From: Pseudomonas gingeri
GTDB taxonomy: Bacteria > Pseudomonadota > Gammaproteobacteria > Pseudomonadales > Pseudomonadaceae
Reading direction: 5' to 3'
Assembly: GCF_013385425.1 (NCBI RefSeq)
Contig: NZ_JACAQA010000027.1
Location: forward strand, 1 to 64,000
DNA: 64,000 bases
A program made the position numbers and the translations under genes. The notes under the pieces were generated by a model. It was given only the letters and a program-made list of their open reading frames with translations. It was not told the DNA's origin and ran no database searches. Positions 8,390 to 17,382 of the stretch are shown piece by piece. How positions within the stretch are numbered: the first letter of the stretch is position 1; each line of letters opens with the position of its first letter.

Positions 8390-8950
8390 TCAGTCTTCCA
8401 GATCCTTGGGCGGTGTTGCCGCCTTACCGGCCTTCTCGGCCTTGGTACCTTTCGCCCCCTTGGCCGGCTTGGCTTCCGGCGGCGCCGCTGGCGCAGGCGC
8501 GACAGTGGCTTTCTCCGAGGCCGGCAACGCATCGACCGCACTGAGCACATCCTTGAATGCAATCGGCCCATCGTGTTCGAGGACCTTCTGCTCGCCGTCC
8601 TTGCCCACCAGGATCACCGTGGACTTGTCCTCCGGCGTGACCCCCAGCTTGAGCCCGCGAATCAGCGCCATGGTGGCCGGCTGCTCCATCCATTTGCCCG
8701 CACGCTTGCCGACGGTCTGGGCCACTTCGTAGAGCACCAGTTGACGATCGTCGATGTCCTTCTTGTTGGCCGGATCCTCGATCGCCTTCTTCAGACCGAC
8801 CAATGTGGGATCCACCGTACTCGGCGCAATCACGATCAACGGACGGTTTTTCCCCAGATCCTGGGCCAGCGGAGACGGCTCATCGGCCGCCCAGACGGGA
8901 CTTGTAGCAACGATGGACAGTACAGCGAGGGTCAAAGACCGGATGAACAT
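8390..8950 (-). CDS. Secreted DUF4174 protein with lysine/alanine/proline tail
   Basis: A 186-residue protein. A Sec signal ends near VWAAD (residues 18-22). The DUF4174 domain (RPLIVIAPSTVDP to KVLEHDGPIA) follows and would lie in the periplasm. The last 40 residues are an Ala/Pro/Lys-rich low-complexity tail, which is unusual. ATG 8950 has a near-perfect AAGGAGGTG. It is a single-gene unit. Function is not known for the family. Confidence 0.85.
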   Translation of the reverse strand: MFIRSLTLAVLSIVATSPVWAADEPSPLAQDLGKNRPLIVIAPSTVDPTLVGLKKAIEDPANKKDIDDRQLVLYEVAQTVGKRAGKWMEQPATMALIRGLKLGVTPEDKSTVILVGKDGEQKVLEHDGPIAFKDVLSAVDALPASEKATVAPAPAAPPEAKPAKGAKGTKAEKAGKAATPPKDLED

Positions 8951-9019
8951 ACACACCTCCTTCGGATATTCATGGGGTAATGATTGCGCATCGCCGGAAA
9001 AGGTCCACACGCAAAGCAG

Positions 9020-9922
9020 TTATTTTTCGAAATTCAAGTAACTTAATTTTTCCTCCTGTAACACATCAAACAATGCCTGGGCCGCCGCCGACAGCTCATG
9101 ACCAGGTTTGGTCAGTACGCCAATGGCCCGCTCGACCACCGGATCGCACAAGGTGATGCAACGCGCGCCCAGCTCGCGCATCTGTCCGACACACAACGCC
9201 GGCACCGCACTCACCCCCAACCCGCTGGCGACCATGCGCCCCACCGTGGCCAGTTGATGGCTCTCGAACTCCACCGGCAAGCTCATGTCCCGCGCCCGCA
9301 GATGTTCTTCCAGCATCACCCGCACCGTGGAGGGGCGCTGCAAGGTAATGAAGGGCTGCGTCAACAAGGTGGGCCAATCGATCTCAGCCTGGTCGACCCA
9401 GGGCGAATCCGCCGGCACCACCGCGACGAAACGGTCGATATACAGCGGCGTGAACGCCAGCGACGAGCCCTGCTGCGGTTCGAAGGCCACCCCCAGTTCC
9501 ACCTGGCCATCACGGACCATTTCAAGGACCTGCTCGTTGATCACGTCGTTGACCGTGACATTGACCTGGGGATAGCGTGCTCGGAAGGTCTTGAGGATCG
9601 GTGGTAGCAGGTTACCGGCGAATGACGGCATGGCGGCCAGGGTCACGCGACCGCGCTGCAAGGTGAAACGCTGGCGCAGTTCGTCCTCGGCATTGTCCCA
9701 GTCGGCGATCAGGCGCCGGGCCAGGGGCACCAAGACCTCGCCTTCCGGGGTCAGGGCGACATTGCGGGTATTGCGGCTGAACAGTCGCCCGCCCAGGCCT
9801 TCTTCAAGGGCCTTGATGGTCAGGCTCAGGGCCGATTGCGACAAATAGAGACGCTCGCCCGCCACGGCGAAACTCAGGCTCTGGGCAACGGCCAGAAAGG
9901 CCCTAAGCTGTTTAACGGTCAT
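9020..9922 (-). CDS. LysR-family regulator of the dhcAB-atoB operon (DhcR-like)
   Basis: A 300-residue LysR protein with its helix-turn-helix at residues 17-40 (LSFAVAGERLYLSQSALSL) and a LysR_substrate domain. It is divergent from dhcA-dhcB-atoB across 141 nt, the same arrangement as the DhcR regulator beside dhcAB in P. aeruginosa, so it probably activates that operon in response to a keto acid or its CoA ester. ATG 9922 begins MTVKQLRAF, the normal LysR start; its ribosome site is weak. Confidence 0.88.
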   Translation of the reverse strand: MTVKQLRAFLAVAQSLSFAVAGERLYLSQSALSLTIKALEEGLGGRLFSRNTRNVALTPEGEVLVPLARRLIADWDNAEDELRQRFTLQRGRVTLAAMPSFAGNLLPPILKTFRARYPQVNVTVNDVINEQVLEMVRDGQVELGVAFEPQQGSSLAFTPLYIDRFVAVVPADSPWVDQAEIDWPTLLTQPFITLQRPSTVRVMLEEHLRARDMSLPVEFESHQLATVGRMVASGLGVSAVPALCVGQMRELGARCITLCDPVVERAIGVLTKPGHELSAAAQALFDVLQEEKLSYLNFEK

Positions 9923-10042
9923 GAACGAGGTCTCTACTGGAGAAAAGGGCATTCTTGATCTTTATCAATCAATCGACCCTAAAAATCAACTTAACAAATA
10001 TATCTTCCGGAGCAACACTCACCTCCAACGGCGAGTCCGACA

Positions 10043-10050
10043 AACAACAA
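10043..10050 (+). promoter_or_regulatory. CA motif (Hfq/Crc target) at the dhcA ribosome site
   Basis: AACAACAA fits the AANAANAA pattern bound by Hfq with Crc in Pseudomonas. It abuts the AAGAGG ribosome site of dhcA, where binding would block translation when preferred carbon sources are present. Confidence 0.55.
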
Positions 10051-10063
10051 GAGGATGGTGCAT

Positions 10064-10762
10064 ATGGCAGGTTTCGATAAACGCGTGTCTTCCTATGAAG
10101 AAGCCCTGGCCGGGCTCGAGGATGGCATGACGGTCCTGAGTGGCGGCTTCGGCCTGTGTGGCATTCCCGAGAACCTGATCGCGGAGATCAAGCGCAAGGG
10201 CACCCGCGACCTGACCGTGGTTTCCAACAACTGCGGCGTCGACGGCTTCGGCCTCGGCGTGCTGCTGGAAGACCGGCAGATCCGCAAGGTGGTCGCCTCC
10301 TATGTCGGCGAAAACGCCCTCTTCGAAAAACAGCTGCTCAGCGGTGAAATCGAAGTGGTGCTGACCCCCCAAGGCACCCTGGCCGAAAAAATGCGCGCCG
10401 GCGGTGCCGGTATCCCGGCTTTCTTCACCGCCACCGGGGTCGGCACCCCGGTCGCCGACGGTAAGGAAACCCGTGAGTTCAACGGCCGTCCGTACCTGAT
10501 GGAAGAGTCCATCACCGGTGATTTCGCCATTGTCAAAGGCTGGAAAGCCGACCATTTCGGCAATGTCATCTATCGCCACACCGCCCAGAACTTCAACCCG
10601 CTGGCCGCGACCGCCGGCAAGATCACCGTGGTCGAAGTCGAGGAAATCGTCGAACCCGGCGAGCTGGACCCGGCGCAGATCCATACCCCAGGTATCTACG
10701 TCGACCGGGTCATCTGCGGCACGTTCGAAAAGCGCATCGAACAACGCACCGTGCGCAAGTGA
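10064..10762 (+). CDS. dhcA: 3-oxoacid CoA-transferase subunit A (dehydrocarnitine/acetoacetate type)
   Basis: A 232-residue alpha subunit of a class I CoA-transferase. The family signature GGFGLCGIPE lies at residues 27-36 and the substrate loop SNNCGVDG follows. With DhcB it moves CoA from an acyl-CoA onto a 3-keto acid such as acetoacetate or 3-dehydrocarnitine. ATG 10064 is chosen because AAGAGG is nine nt upstream; an ATG at 10055 abuts that site. It is the first gene of a three-gene operon ending in a thiolase. The symbol follows the P. aeruginosa order; an atoD/scoA role is equally compatible. Confidence 0.85.
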   Translation: MAGFDKRVSSYEEALAGLEDGMTVLSGGFGLCGIPENLIAEIKRKGTRDLTVVSNNCGVDGFGLGVLLEDRQIRKVVASYVGENALFEKQLLSGEIEVVLTPQGTLAEKMRAGGAGIPAFFTATGVGTPVADGKETREFNGRPYLMEESITGDFAIVKGWKADHFGNVIYRHTAQNFNPLAATAGKITVVEVEEIVEPGELDPAQIHTPGIYVDRVICGTFEKRIEQRTVRK

Positions 10763-10790
10763 ACCCCGGCCCTTCCCTCGACTAACGGAG

Positions 10791-10798
10791 AACAAGAA
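10791..10798 (+). promoter_or_regulatory. CA motif (Hfq/Crc target) at the dhcB start
   Basis: AACAAGAA lies between the CGGAG ribosome site and the ATG of dhcB. It fits AANAANAA and is the second such motif in this operon. Confidence 0.5.
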
Positions 10799-10799
10799 C

Positions 10800-11459
10800 A
10801 TGGCACTTTCCCGCGAACAAATGGCCCAGCGCGTTGCCCGCGAAATGCAGGACGGCTACTACGTGAACCTGGGCATCGGCATTCCGACCCTGGTCGCCAA
10901 CTACATCCCCGCCGGCATGGAAGTCATGCTGCAATCGGAAAACGGCCTGCTCGGCATGGGCGCCTTTCCGACCGATGACGAAGTCGATGCCGACATGATC
11001 AACGCCGGCAAACAAACCGTCACCGCCCGTATCGGCGCTTCGATCTTTTCCTCCGCCGAGTCCTTCGCGATGATTCGCGGCGGCCATATCGACCTGACGG
11101 TGCTCGGCGCCTTTGAAGTCGACGTCGAGGGCAACATCGCCTCCTGGATGATCCCCGGCAAGCTGGTCAAGGGCATGGGCGGTGCCATGGACCTGGTGGC
11201 CGGCGCGGACAACATCATCGTCACCATGACCCACGCGTCCAAGGACGGTGAGTCGAAACTGCTGTCGCGCTGCAGCCTGCCGCTGACCGGCGCGCGCTGC
11301 ATCAAGCGCGTCTTGACCGACCTGGCCTACCTGGAAATCGAAAACGGCGCGTTCATTCTCAAGGAGCGCGCGCCTGGCGTCAGCGTCGAAGAGATTGTCA
11401 GCAAGACCGCGGGTAAACTGATCGTTCCCGACCACGTGCCTGAAATGCAGTTTTCCTGA
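10800..11459 (+). CDS. dhcB: 3-oxoacid CoA-transferase subunit B
   Basis: A 219-residue beta subunit. The catalytic glutamate is in SENGLLGMG near residue 46; it forms the enzyme-CoA thioester. The LGIGIPTLVANY motif precedes it and MGGAMDL follows. It starts 37 nt after dhcA and its stop overlaps the leader of the thiolase gene. The pair forms the heteromeric transferase feeding acetoacetyl-CoA-like products to AtoB. Confidence 0.87.
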   Translation: MALSREQMAQRVAREMQDGYYVNLGIGIPTLVANYIPAGMEVMLQSENGLLGMGAFPTDDEVDADMINAGKQTVTARIGASIFSSAESFAMIRGGHIDLTVLGAFEVDVEGNIASWMIPGKLVKGMGGAMDLVAGADNIIVTMTHASKDGESKLLSRCSLPLTGARCIKRVLTDLAYLEIENGAFILKERAPGVSVEEIVSKTAGKLIVPDHVPEMQFS

Positions 11460-11473
11460 TGAGGAATGAAGCG

Positions 11474-12652
11474 ATGCAAGATGTAGTGATTGTGGCCGCC
11501 ACCCGCACCGCAGTGGGCAGTTTCCAGGGTTCGCTGGCGAATATCTCCGCCGTGGACCTGGGCGCCGCGGTGATCCGCCAGTTGCTGGCACAGACCGGCC
11601 TGGACGGTGCGCTGGTCGATGAAGTGATCATGGGCCAGGTGCTCACCGCCGGTGCCGGGCAGAACCCCGCGCGCCAGGCCGCGATCAAGGCCGGCCTGCC
11701 CCACGCGGTGCCGGCCATGACCCTGAACAAGGTCTGCGGCTCGGGCCTCAAGGCCCTGCACCTGGCGACCCAGGCGATTCGCTGCGGCGATGCCGAGGTG
11801 ATCATCGCCGGTGGCCAGGAGAACATGAGCCTGTCCAACTACGTGATGCCCGGTGCCCGCACCGGCCTGCGCATGGGACACGCGCAGATCGTCGACACCA
11901 TGATAAGTGACGGACTGTGGGATGCGTTCAACGATTACCATATGGGCATCACCGCCGAGAACCTGGTGGCCAAGTACGATATCAGTCGTGAAGCCCAGGA
12001 TGAGTTTGCCGCCGCGTCCCAGCAGAAAGCCGTTGCCGCCATTGAAGCCGGGCGTTTCGTCGACGAAATCACCCCGATCCTGATTCCCCAGCGCAAGGGC
12101 GATCCGGTGGCCTTCGCTACCGATGAACAACCTCGCGCAGGTACCACCGCCGAGTCGCTGGGCAAGCTCAAGCCGGCGTTCAAGAAGGACGGCACGGTCA
12201 CCGCCGGCAACGCCTCGTCGCTGAACGACGGGGCCGCCGCCGTGATCCTGATGAGCGCCGCCAAGGCCAAGGCCCTCGGCCTGCCGGTGCTGGCGAAGAT
12301 CGCCGCCTATGCCAACGCGGGCGTCGACCCGGCGATCATGGGCATCGGCCCGGTCAGCGCGACCCGTCGTTGCCTGGACAAGGCCGGCTGGTCCCTCGAC
12401 CAGTTGGACCTGATCGAGGCCAACGAAGCCTTTGCCGCCCAGGCGTTGTCGGTGGGCAAGGAACTGGGTTGGGACACGGCCAAGGTCAACGTCAATGGCG
12501 GTGCGATTGCCTTGGGTCACCCGATCGGCGCATCGGGCTGCCGGGTACTGGTAACGCTGTTGCATGAAATGCTCAAGCGCGATGCGAAAAAAGGTCTGGC
12601 GACCTTGTGCATCGGCGGTGGGCAAGGCGTGGCGCTGGCGATCGAGCGCTAG
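11474..12652 (+). CDS. atoB: Acetyl-CoA C-acetyltransferase (thiolase)
   Basis: A 392-residue thiolase that splits acetoacetyl-CoA into two acetyl-CoA. The acylated cysteine is in NKVCGSGLKAL (about C88), the NEAFAAQ motif is intact, the histidine is in ALGHPIGASG and the second cysteine in CIGGGQG. ATG 11474 is seven nt after GAGGAA; an in-frame ATG at 11459 overlaps the dhcB stop but lacks a site. It is the last gene of the operon and is followed by a REP pair. Confidence 0.92.
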   Translation: MQDVVIVAATRTAVGSFQGSLANISAVDLGAAVIRQLLAQTGLDGALVDEVIMGQVLTAGAGQNPARQAAIKAGLPHAVPAMTLNKVCGSGLKALHLATQAIRCGDAEVIIAGGQENMSLSNYVMPGARTGLRMGHAQIVDTMISDGLWDAFNDYHMGITAENLVAKYDISREAQDEFAAASQQKAVAAIEAGRFVDEITPILIPQRKGDPVAFATDEQPRAGTTAESLGKLKPAFKKDGTVTAGNASSLNDGAAAVILMSAAKAKALGLPVLAKIAAYANAGVDPAIMGIGPVSATRRCLDKAGWSLDQLDLIEANEAFAAQALSVGKELGWDTAKVNVNGGAIALGHPIGASGCRVLVTLLHEMLKRDAKKGLATLCIGGGQGVALAIER

Positions 12653-12707
12653 CTGCCGACGGGCCTCGACAGGGCGAACAACACCCGCCCTGCGACAGGC
12701 CCCGATT

Positions 12708-12793
12708 CTGTAGGAGCCGGCTTGCCAGCGATGAGGCCAGCAAGTCTTGCATAGACTGTCCGGCCGCCATCGCCAGCAAGCCGGCTCCTACAG
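12708..12793. repeat. REP pair (BIME-like), GCCGGCTTG class
   Basis: Two 25-nt arms in inverted orientation at 12708-12732 and 12769-12793, starting CTGTAGGAGCCGGC. They lie in the 260-nt gap after atoB, the usual place for Pseudomonas REP elements, and can fold into a long hairpin. Confidence 0.88.
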
Positions 12794-12912
12794 GTCGGCG
12801 TACGCTGTTGTTGTGCTATCGCCTACAGGTTTCATAGCGTTATCCGGCACGGCCCGATAACGATCCTGCTGCTATCCTCGATCTCTACCCCGTAGAAATC
12901 GAGCCCACCTGC

Positions 12913-13671
12913 ATGATCCTTATCCTGCTCCCCCACTCCGACTACGACCCCACCGAAAGCAGTGTGCCCTGGCAAGCCATGCGCCGGGCCGGAATCGAGG
13001 TGCGTTTCGCCACCCCGCTGGGCGCCCCGGCCTACGCCGACCCACGCCTGGTGGAGCATGGCTTCGGCCTGCTGAACCCCATGCTGATGACCCGCGACAG
13101 CGATCTGCAAAGCTACAACACGATGATCACCGACGAGTACTTCCGCCAACCGCTGGCCTACGCCGATGTCGACCCCACGCAGTTCGAAGGGCTGTTCGTG
13201 CCAGGCGGACATGCCGAGGGCATGCGCAGCCTGCTGGAGTCGGACGAAGCCAAGCGCATCGTCCTGCATTTCTTCAAAACCGGTAAACCCGTCGCCTCGG
13301 TGTGCCACGGCCCATTGTTGCTGGCCCGCACCCTCGACCCCGACAGCGGGCGCTCGGTGCTCCACGGGCGCAAGGTCACCGCGTTGTTGTCCACCACCAT
13401 GGAACTGGCTGCCTGGCTGATCACTGCGCCGTGGCTCGGCCGCTACTACCGGACCTATCCACAAACCGTCGAGTCCGAGATCAAGGCGGCGCTGGCCACG
13501 CCAAAAGACTTTTCCCAGGGCCCGCCAGCGCTGCTGCGCGATTCCGCCGCCAGGCCGGGCCGTGGCTTCGTGGTCCGCGACGGCAACCTGCTGACCGCGC
13601 GCTGGCCTGGGGATTGCCATCGCCTGTCCGCCGAGTGGGTCAAAATGCTAAGACCCGCACAGGCCGCCTAG
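12913..13671 (+). CDS. DJ-1/PfpI family protein (class I glutamine amidotransferase-like)
   Basis: A 252-residue protein of the large DJ-1/PfpI type. The nucleophile is C131 in the elbow ASVCHGP, and the acidic partner is in FVPGGHAEGM at 95-104. Relatives include glyoxalase III/Hsp31-type enzymes and isonitrile hydratase. The extra C-terminal segment with RYYRTYPQ is seen in a Pseudomonas subgroup of unknown substrate. It is a single gene between two REP pairs. Confidence 0.85.
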   Translation: MILILLPHSDYDPTESSVPWQAMRRAGIEVRFATPLGAPAYADPRLVEHGFGLLNPMLMTRDSDLQSYNTMITDEYFRQPLAYADVDPTQFEGLFVPGGHAEGMRSLLESDEAKRIVLHFFKTGKPVASVCHGPLLLARTLDPDSGRSVLHGRKVTALLSTTMELAAWLITAPWLGRYYRTYPQTVESEIKAALATPKDFSQGPPALLRDSAARPGRGFVVRDGNLLTARWPGDCHRLSAEWVKMLRPAQAA

Positions 13672-13757
13672 GAGCCAGGCTTACCGGGATGCCAGACCGA
13701 AGCGAAGAGGCCCTCAAGATCGCCAAAAGCTTCGCTGGCAAGCCATGCCCCTACAGG
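13668..13757. repeat. Degenerate REP pair
   Basis: Imperfect arms starting CTAGGAGCCAGGCTTACC on the left and ending TGGCAAGCCATGCCCCTACAG on the right, with an inner segment (GAGGCCCTCAAGAT) also found inside the intact element at 31267-31344. This looks like a decayed copy of the same class. Confidence 0.65.
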
Positions 13758-13777
13758 TCGGTGGTGTCTATCCGGTC

Positions 13778-14812
13778 TCAGTGGGTCTTCGCCACCCAGG
13801 CATTGAAGCGCTGTTCCAGCTCTTCGCCATGATCAACCCAGAAACCGTTGTCCATCGGCATCGCCTGGGCCAGGTTATCCGGCGCGGTGTTCAACCGGGC
13901 CGCCAATGCCGGCGCCAACAACGGCTGGATCTTCAGGTTGGTCGAACCATAGCCGAGCTTCTCCGTATGCATTTTCTGGTTCTCCGGCCGCAGGGAAAAG
14001 CCGATGAACTGTTCCGCCAGCGCCTTGTTCGGGCTGCCCTTGGGAATCGCCCAGGCATCGATGGCATAGATGCTGCCGTTCCACACCACCTTCACATTCG
14101 CCCCGGACTCCTGGGCCGAAAACACCCGACCATTGAACGCCGTACTCATCACCACATCGCCGCTGGCCAGGAACTGCATCGGCTGGGCACCCGCCTCCCA
14201 CCACTGGATGCTGCCCTTGATCTGGTCCAGCTTGCGGAATGCCCGGTCCACACCCGCTGGAGTGGACAGGACCTTGTAGACATCCGCCAGCGGCACACCG
14301 TCCGCCATCAGGGCGATTTCCAGGGTGTACTTGGCGCCCTTGCGCAGGCTGCGTTTGCCCGGGTACTTCTTCACGTCCCAGAAATCTCCCCAGCCGGTCG
14401 GCGCGACACTCAACTTGTCAGCGTTGTAGGCCATGGCCATCGACCAGACCAGCAACCCCGCACCACACTCGGACAAGGTCCCCGGAACAAAGTCCGCCGG
14501 CTTGCCGATGGCACTCATGTCCAGGTGCTCGAACAGCCCCTCCTCACAACCGCGAATCAGCTCCGGCCCCTCGACCTGCACCACATCCCAGTTGACGCTA
14601 TGGGTATCGACCATGGCCTTGATCCGACCCATTTCGCCGTTGTATTCCCCTGCCACCACCTTGCTGCCGGTGGCCTTCTCGAAGGGTTGGTAGAACGCTT
14701 GCGTCTGCACATCCTTGCTCACGCCGCCAAAGGAAATCACGGTGATCTCGCCGGCCATGGCCGTCGATGCCATCAGGGTCAGGGCCAGTGCGCCGATTGC
14801 TGTGTTCTTCAT
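13778..14812 (-). CDS. Periplasmic binding protein of a polyamine-type ABC transporter (orphan)
   Basis: A 344-residue binding protein with a Sec signal (cleavage near TAMAGE, residues 17-22) and the SBP_bac_8 fold of PotD relatives; EITVISFGG is the first strand. ATG 14812 has AGAGGTA upstream. No permease or ATPase gene is adjacent, so it must share a transporter elsewhere or act as a sensor protein. It is downstream of, and in the same direction as, the class II aldolase gene, with 135 nt between them. The ligand is not known. Confidence 0.83.
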   Translation of the reverse strand: MKNTAIGALALTLMASTAMAGEITVISFGGVSKDVQTQAFYQPFEKATGSKVVAGEYNGEMGRIKAMVDTHSVNWDVVQVEGPELIRGCEEGLFEHLDMSAIGKPADFVPGTLSECGAGLLVWSMAMAYNADKLSVAPTGWGDFWDVKKYPGKRSLRKGAKYTLEIALMADGVPLADVYKVLSTPAGVDRAFRKLDQIKGSIQWWEAGAQPMQFLASGDVVMSTAFNGRVFSAQESGANVKVVWNGSIYAIDAWAIPKGSPNKALAEQFIGFSLRPENQKMHTEKLGYGSTNLKIQPLLAPALAARLNTAPDNLAQAMPMDNGFWVDHGEELEQRFNAWVAKTH

Positions 14813-14947
14813 GTCTACCTCTAGGATTATTGGTTTTGGCAGAGTGGGTTTTCGTAGCGTTGAAGCATGCCTTGCATGGGTGTGCGATGGGGACCTACCC
14901 CTTTGGCCTGGCTTCTGGGGCCAGTTGCACGGTGGAACGCCCCGGCT

Positions 14948-15721
14948 TCAGCGGCGGTGGTCGCGCAGGTCCCCGGCAATCAGACGCAAGGCCGATTGCC
15001 AGGCCAGCTTCGGGTAATCCTCGTCCAGCTCGTTGTCGGACTGTTGCGCGGTCAGCTCGCAGACCGCCGGTGAGGGGAAGCGCAGTTGCCGTCCACCCGC
15101 CATGGCCTGGACCTGGGCCTGGCAGGCCCGCTCGAGGAAATAGATCTGGTTGAAGGCCTCCGCCACCGAACGTCCCACCGCCAGCAGCCCGTGGTTCCGG
15201 AGGATCATCGCGTTGTGATAACCCAGGTCACTGACCAGCCGCGCACGCTCGTCGGGGTTCAGGGCAATACCTTCATAGTCGTGATAACCCAGGCGTCGAT
15301 AGAACTTCAGCGCATGCTGGCTGATGGGCAACAGCCCTTCTTCCTGGGCGGCGACGGCGATACCCGCCGAAGTGTGGGTGTGCACCACACAGGCGACATC
15401 GGTGCGGGCAGCGTGGATCGCCGAGTGGATGATAAAACCGGCCCGGTTGACGTGGTGCTCCCCTGGCCGCGCATCCACCACCGCGCCGTCATGATCGATC
15501 TTGACCAGGTCCGAAGCGCACATCTCATGGAACAGCACGCCATAACGGTTGATCAGGAAGTGCCCCTCTTCGCCGGGGACCCGCGCCGAGATATGGGTGT
15601 CAATCAGATCGGTCATACGAAAGTACGCGATCAGTCGGTAGAGCGCGGCCAGCTCGCAACGGGCCTCCCACTCCTGGTTGGAAATGCGCGTGCGATCAAT
15701 CGGCAAGTGGGTGTCGTGCAT
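14948..15721 (-). CDS. Class II aldolase/adducin domain protein
   Basis: A 257-residue protein of the fuculose-phosphate aldolase/adducin fold. The zinc histidines are in VVHTHTSAG and MILRNHGLL. Family members cleave or epimerise phosphorylated sugars, or decarboxylate, in the cytoplasm. ATG 15721 with AGGA eight nt upstream is preferred to 15757. It is divergent from the MocR gene, which probably controls it, and is followed by the orphan binding protein gene. Confidence 0.87.
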   Translation of the reverse strand: MHDTHLPIDRTRISNQEWEARCELAALYRLIAYFRMTDLIDTHISARVPGEEGHFLINRYGVLFHEMCASDLVKIDHDGAVVDARPGEHHVNRAGFIIHSAIHAARTDVACVVHTHTSAGIAVAAQEEGLLPISQHALKFYRRLGYHDYEGIALNPDERARLVSDLGYHNAMILRNHGLLAVGRSVAEAFNQIYFLERACQAQVQAMAGGRQLRFPSPAVCELTAQQSDNELDEDYPKLAWQSALRLIAGDLRDHRR

Positions 15722-15883
15722 GGGGCATCCTGGTTCGTGGTATGTTTTGGCCAACAACAGTGATCGGCGATGAACCGATCTTGCAGCACCGGTCTACCGG
15801 CGACCATGAACAGAACAGGCGACGTGCACGCATCACTGTGATGGTCTTTTTACCAGTACACCTGCCGCTCACCCCCTGCCTGG

Positions 15884-17311
15884 ATGAACGCTCCCATGAT
15901 GTTCCTCGACCCCGGATCGCAGGCCCCGCTGGTCAGCCAGATCGTCACCGGCATCAGCCAGGCGATCAAGGACCAGCGCCTGCGCCCCGGCAGCAAGCTG
16001 CCGTCGATCCGCAAGTTCTCGCAGACCCACAAGGTCAGTCACTTCACCGCCGTCGAGGCCTATGACCGGCTGGTCGCCCTGGGCTACCTGACGCCGGTGC
16101 GCAATGCCGGTTTCTATGTCCGCGACCTGGGCGGCGCGGTCAGCAGCGAGCCCCAACCACCGCAGGCCGACGACGACAACGAGTTCGATTTCGACGCCTA
16201 CCTGCTGTTGCAGAAGGTCTTCCAGGGCATGGACATGGACCTGCGTCCGGGCATCGGCCTGCTGCCCGAATCCTGGTCCGACCGCGATGGCGTGCAACGC
16301 AGCCTGCGCGCCTTGGCCCGTAGTGAACCGGACAGTTTCTGCGGCTACGGCAACGCCAAGGGCAATCCGAAACTGCGCGCCCGTCTCGCGGAAAAACTCG
16401 CCGACACGCGGATCGCCGCCCACCCGGAACAGATCCTGCTCACCAGCGGCGGCAGTCACGCCCTGGACCTGATGGTGCGCTACCTGGTGCAACGCGGCGA
16501 CACGGTGCTGGTGGACGAACCGGGTTATCACAACCTGTTTCTCAACCTGCGCTTGCAGGGCGCGCGGCTGATCGGTGTGCCACGGACCCGCGACGGCATC
16601 GACCTGTTGGCCCTGGAGGCGCTGCTGCAACTGCACAAGCCCAAGGTGTTCTTCACCAATACCCGCCTGCAATGCCCGACCGGCACCAGCCTGTCCCTGG
16701 CAGTAGCCCATCGCTTGTTGCAACTGGCGGAAAAACACGACTTCCTGATCGTCGAAAACGATATCTACGCCGACCTCGACCCCAGCGGCCAGCAGGCCCT
16801 CGCGGGCATGGACCAGCTGTCGCGGGTGGTCTATATCGGCAGTTTTTCCAAGACCGTCGCGCCGGCACTGCGGGTCGGTTTTATCGCCGCCCATGCCGAG
16901 CTGATTGAAGAGCTGGTGCCGCTCAAGCTGGTCAGCGGCCTGACCTCCTCACAGCTCGCTGAAGAACTGGTGCTGGACGTATTGTTGCAGGGCCGGCATC
17001 GCAAGCACGTCAAGCAATTGCAGGAGCAGTTGGCCCAGGCCCACGAGTCGGTGGCCCGGCGGTTGGAAGGCGTCGGCATGGAGCTGTTTACCGAACCCCG
17101 CGCCGGCCTGTTTCTCTGGGCGCGACATCCGGCGCTGGAGGACTCCACGACACTGGCGATGCAGGCCCGTGAAGAGCGCATCCTGCTCGCACCGGGCCAA
17201 CTGTTCATGCCCGATGCGCGAGTGGTCCCCTGGTTACGCTTCAACGTGGCGCACTCGGAGGATGAGCGGATCTATCGGTTTCTCGAGCGCGGCACAACGA
17301 CAAAGGTCTAG
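15884..17311 (+). CDS. MocR-type regulator (GntR DNA-binding plus aminotransferase-like domain)
   Basis: A 475-residue regulator. A winged-helix GntR domain covers residues 10-80 (LPSIRKFSQTHKVSHFTAVEAYDRL) and a fold-type I PLP domain covers 120-470. The PLP lysine is K323 in GSFSK and D293 in ENDIYADL binds the ring nitrogen. The usual NPTG motif reads QCPTG, with C264 in place of the asparagine that contacts PLP, which argues for sensing rather than catalysis. It is divergent from the class II aldolase gene. The start ATG 15884 has no strong ribosome site; 15896 is an alternative. Confidence 0.88.
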   Translation: MNAPMMFLDPGSQAPLVSQIVTGISQAIKDQRLRPGSKLPSIRKFSQTHKVSHFTAVEAYDRLVALGYLTPVRNAGFYVRDLGGAVSSEPQPPQADDDNEFDFDAYLLLQKVFQGMDMDLRPGIGLLPESWSDRDGVQRSLRALARSEPDSFCGYGNAKGNPKLRARLAEKLADTRIAAHPEQILLTSGGSHALDLMVRYLVQRGDTVLVDEPGYHNLFLNLRLQGARLIGVPRTRDGIDLLALEALLQLHKPKVFFTNTRLQCPTGTSLSLAVAHRLLQLAEKHDFLIVENDIYADLDPSGQQALAGMDQLSRVVYIGSFSKTVAPALRVGFIAAHAELIEELVPLKLVSGLTSSQLAEELVLDVLLQGRHRKHVKQLQEQLAQAHESVARRLEGVGMELFTEPRAGLFLWARHPALEDSTTLAMQAREERILLAPGQLFMPDARVVPWLRFNVAHSEDERIYRFLERGTTTKV

Positions 17312-17382
17312 CCCCTTGCGCTGGCGGGTTGGCTGCGATCCCTGTAGGAGATCGTGTAGCGCTGTCCGATCGCGAAACACGA

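Noticed and set aside
17335..17382. REP element after the MocR gene
   Set aside because: It begins CTGTAGGAG but lacks a matching arm; too degenerate to call.
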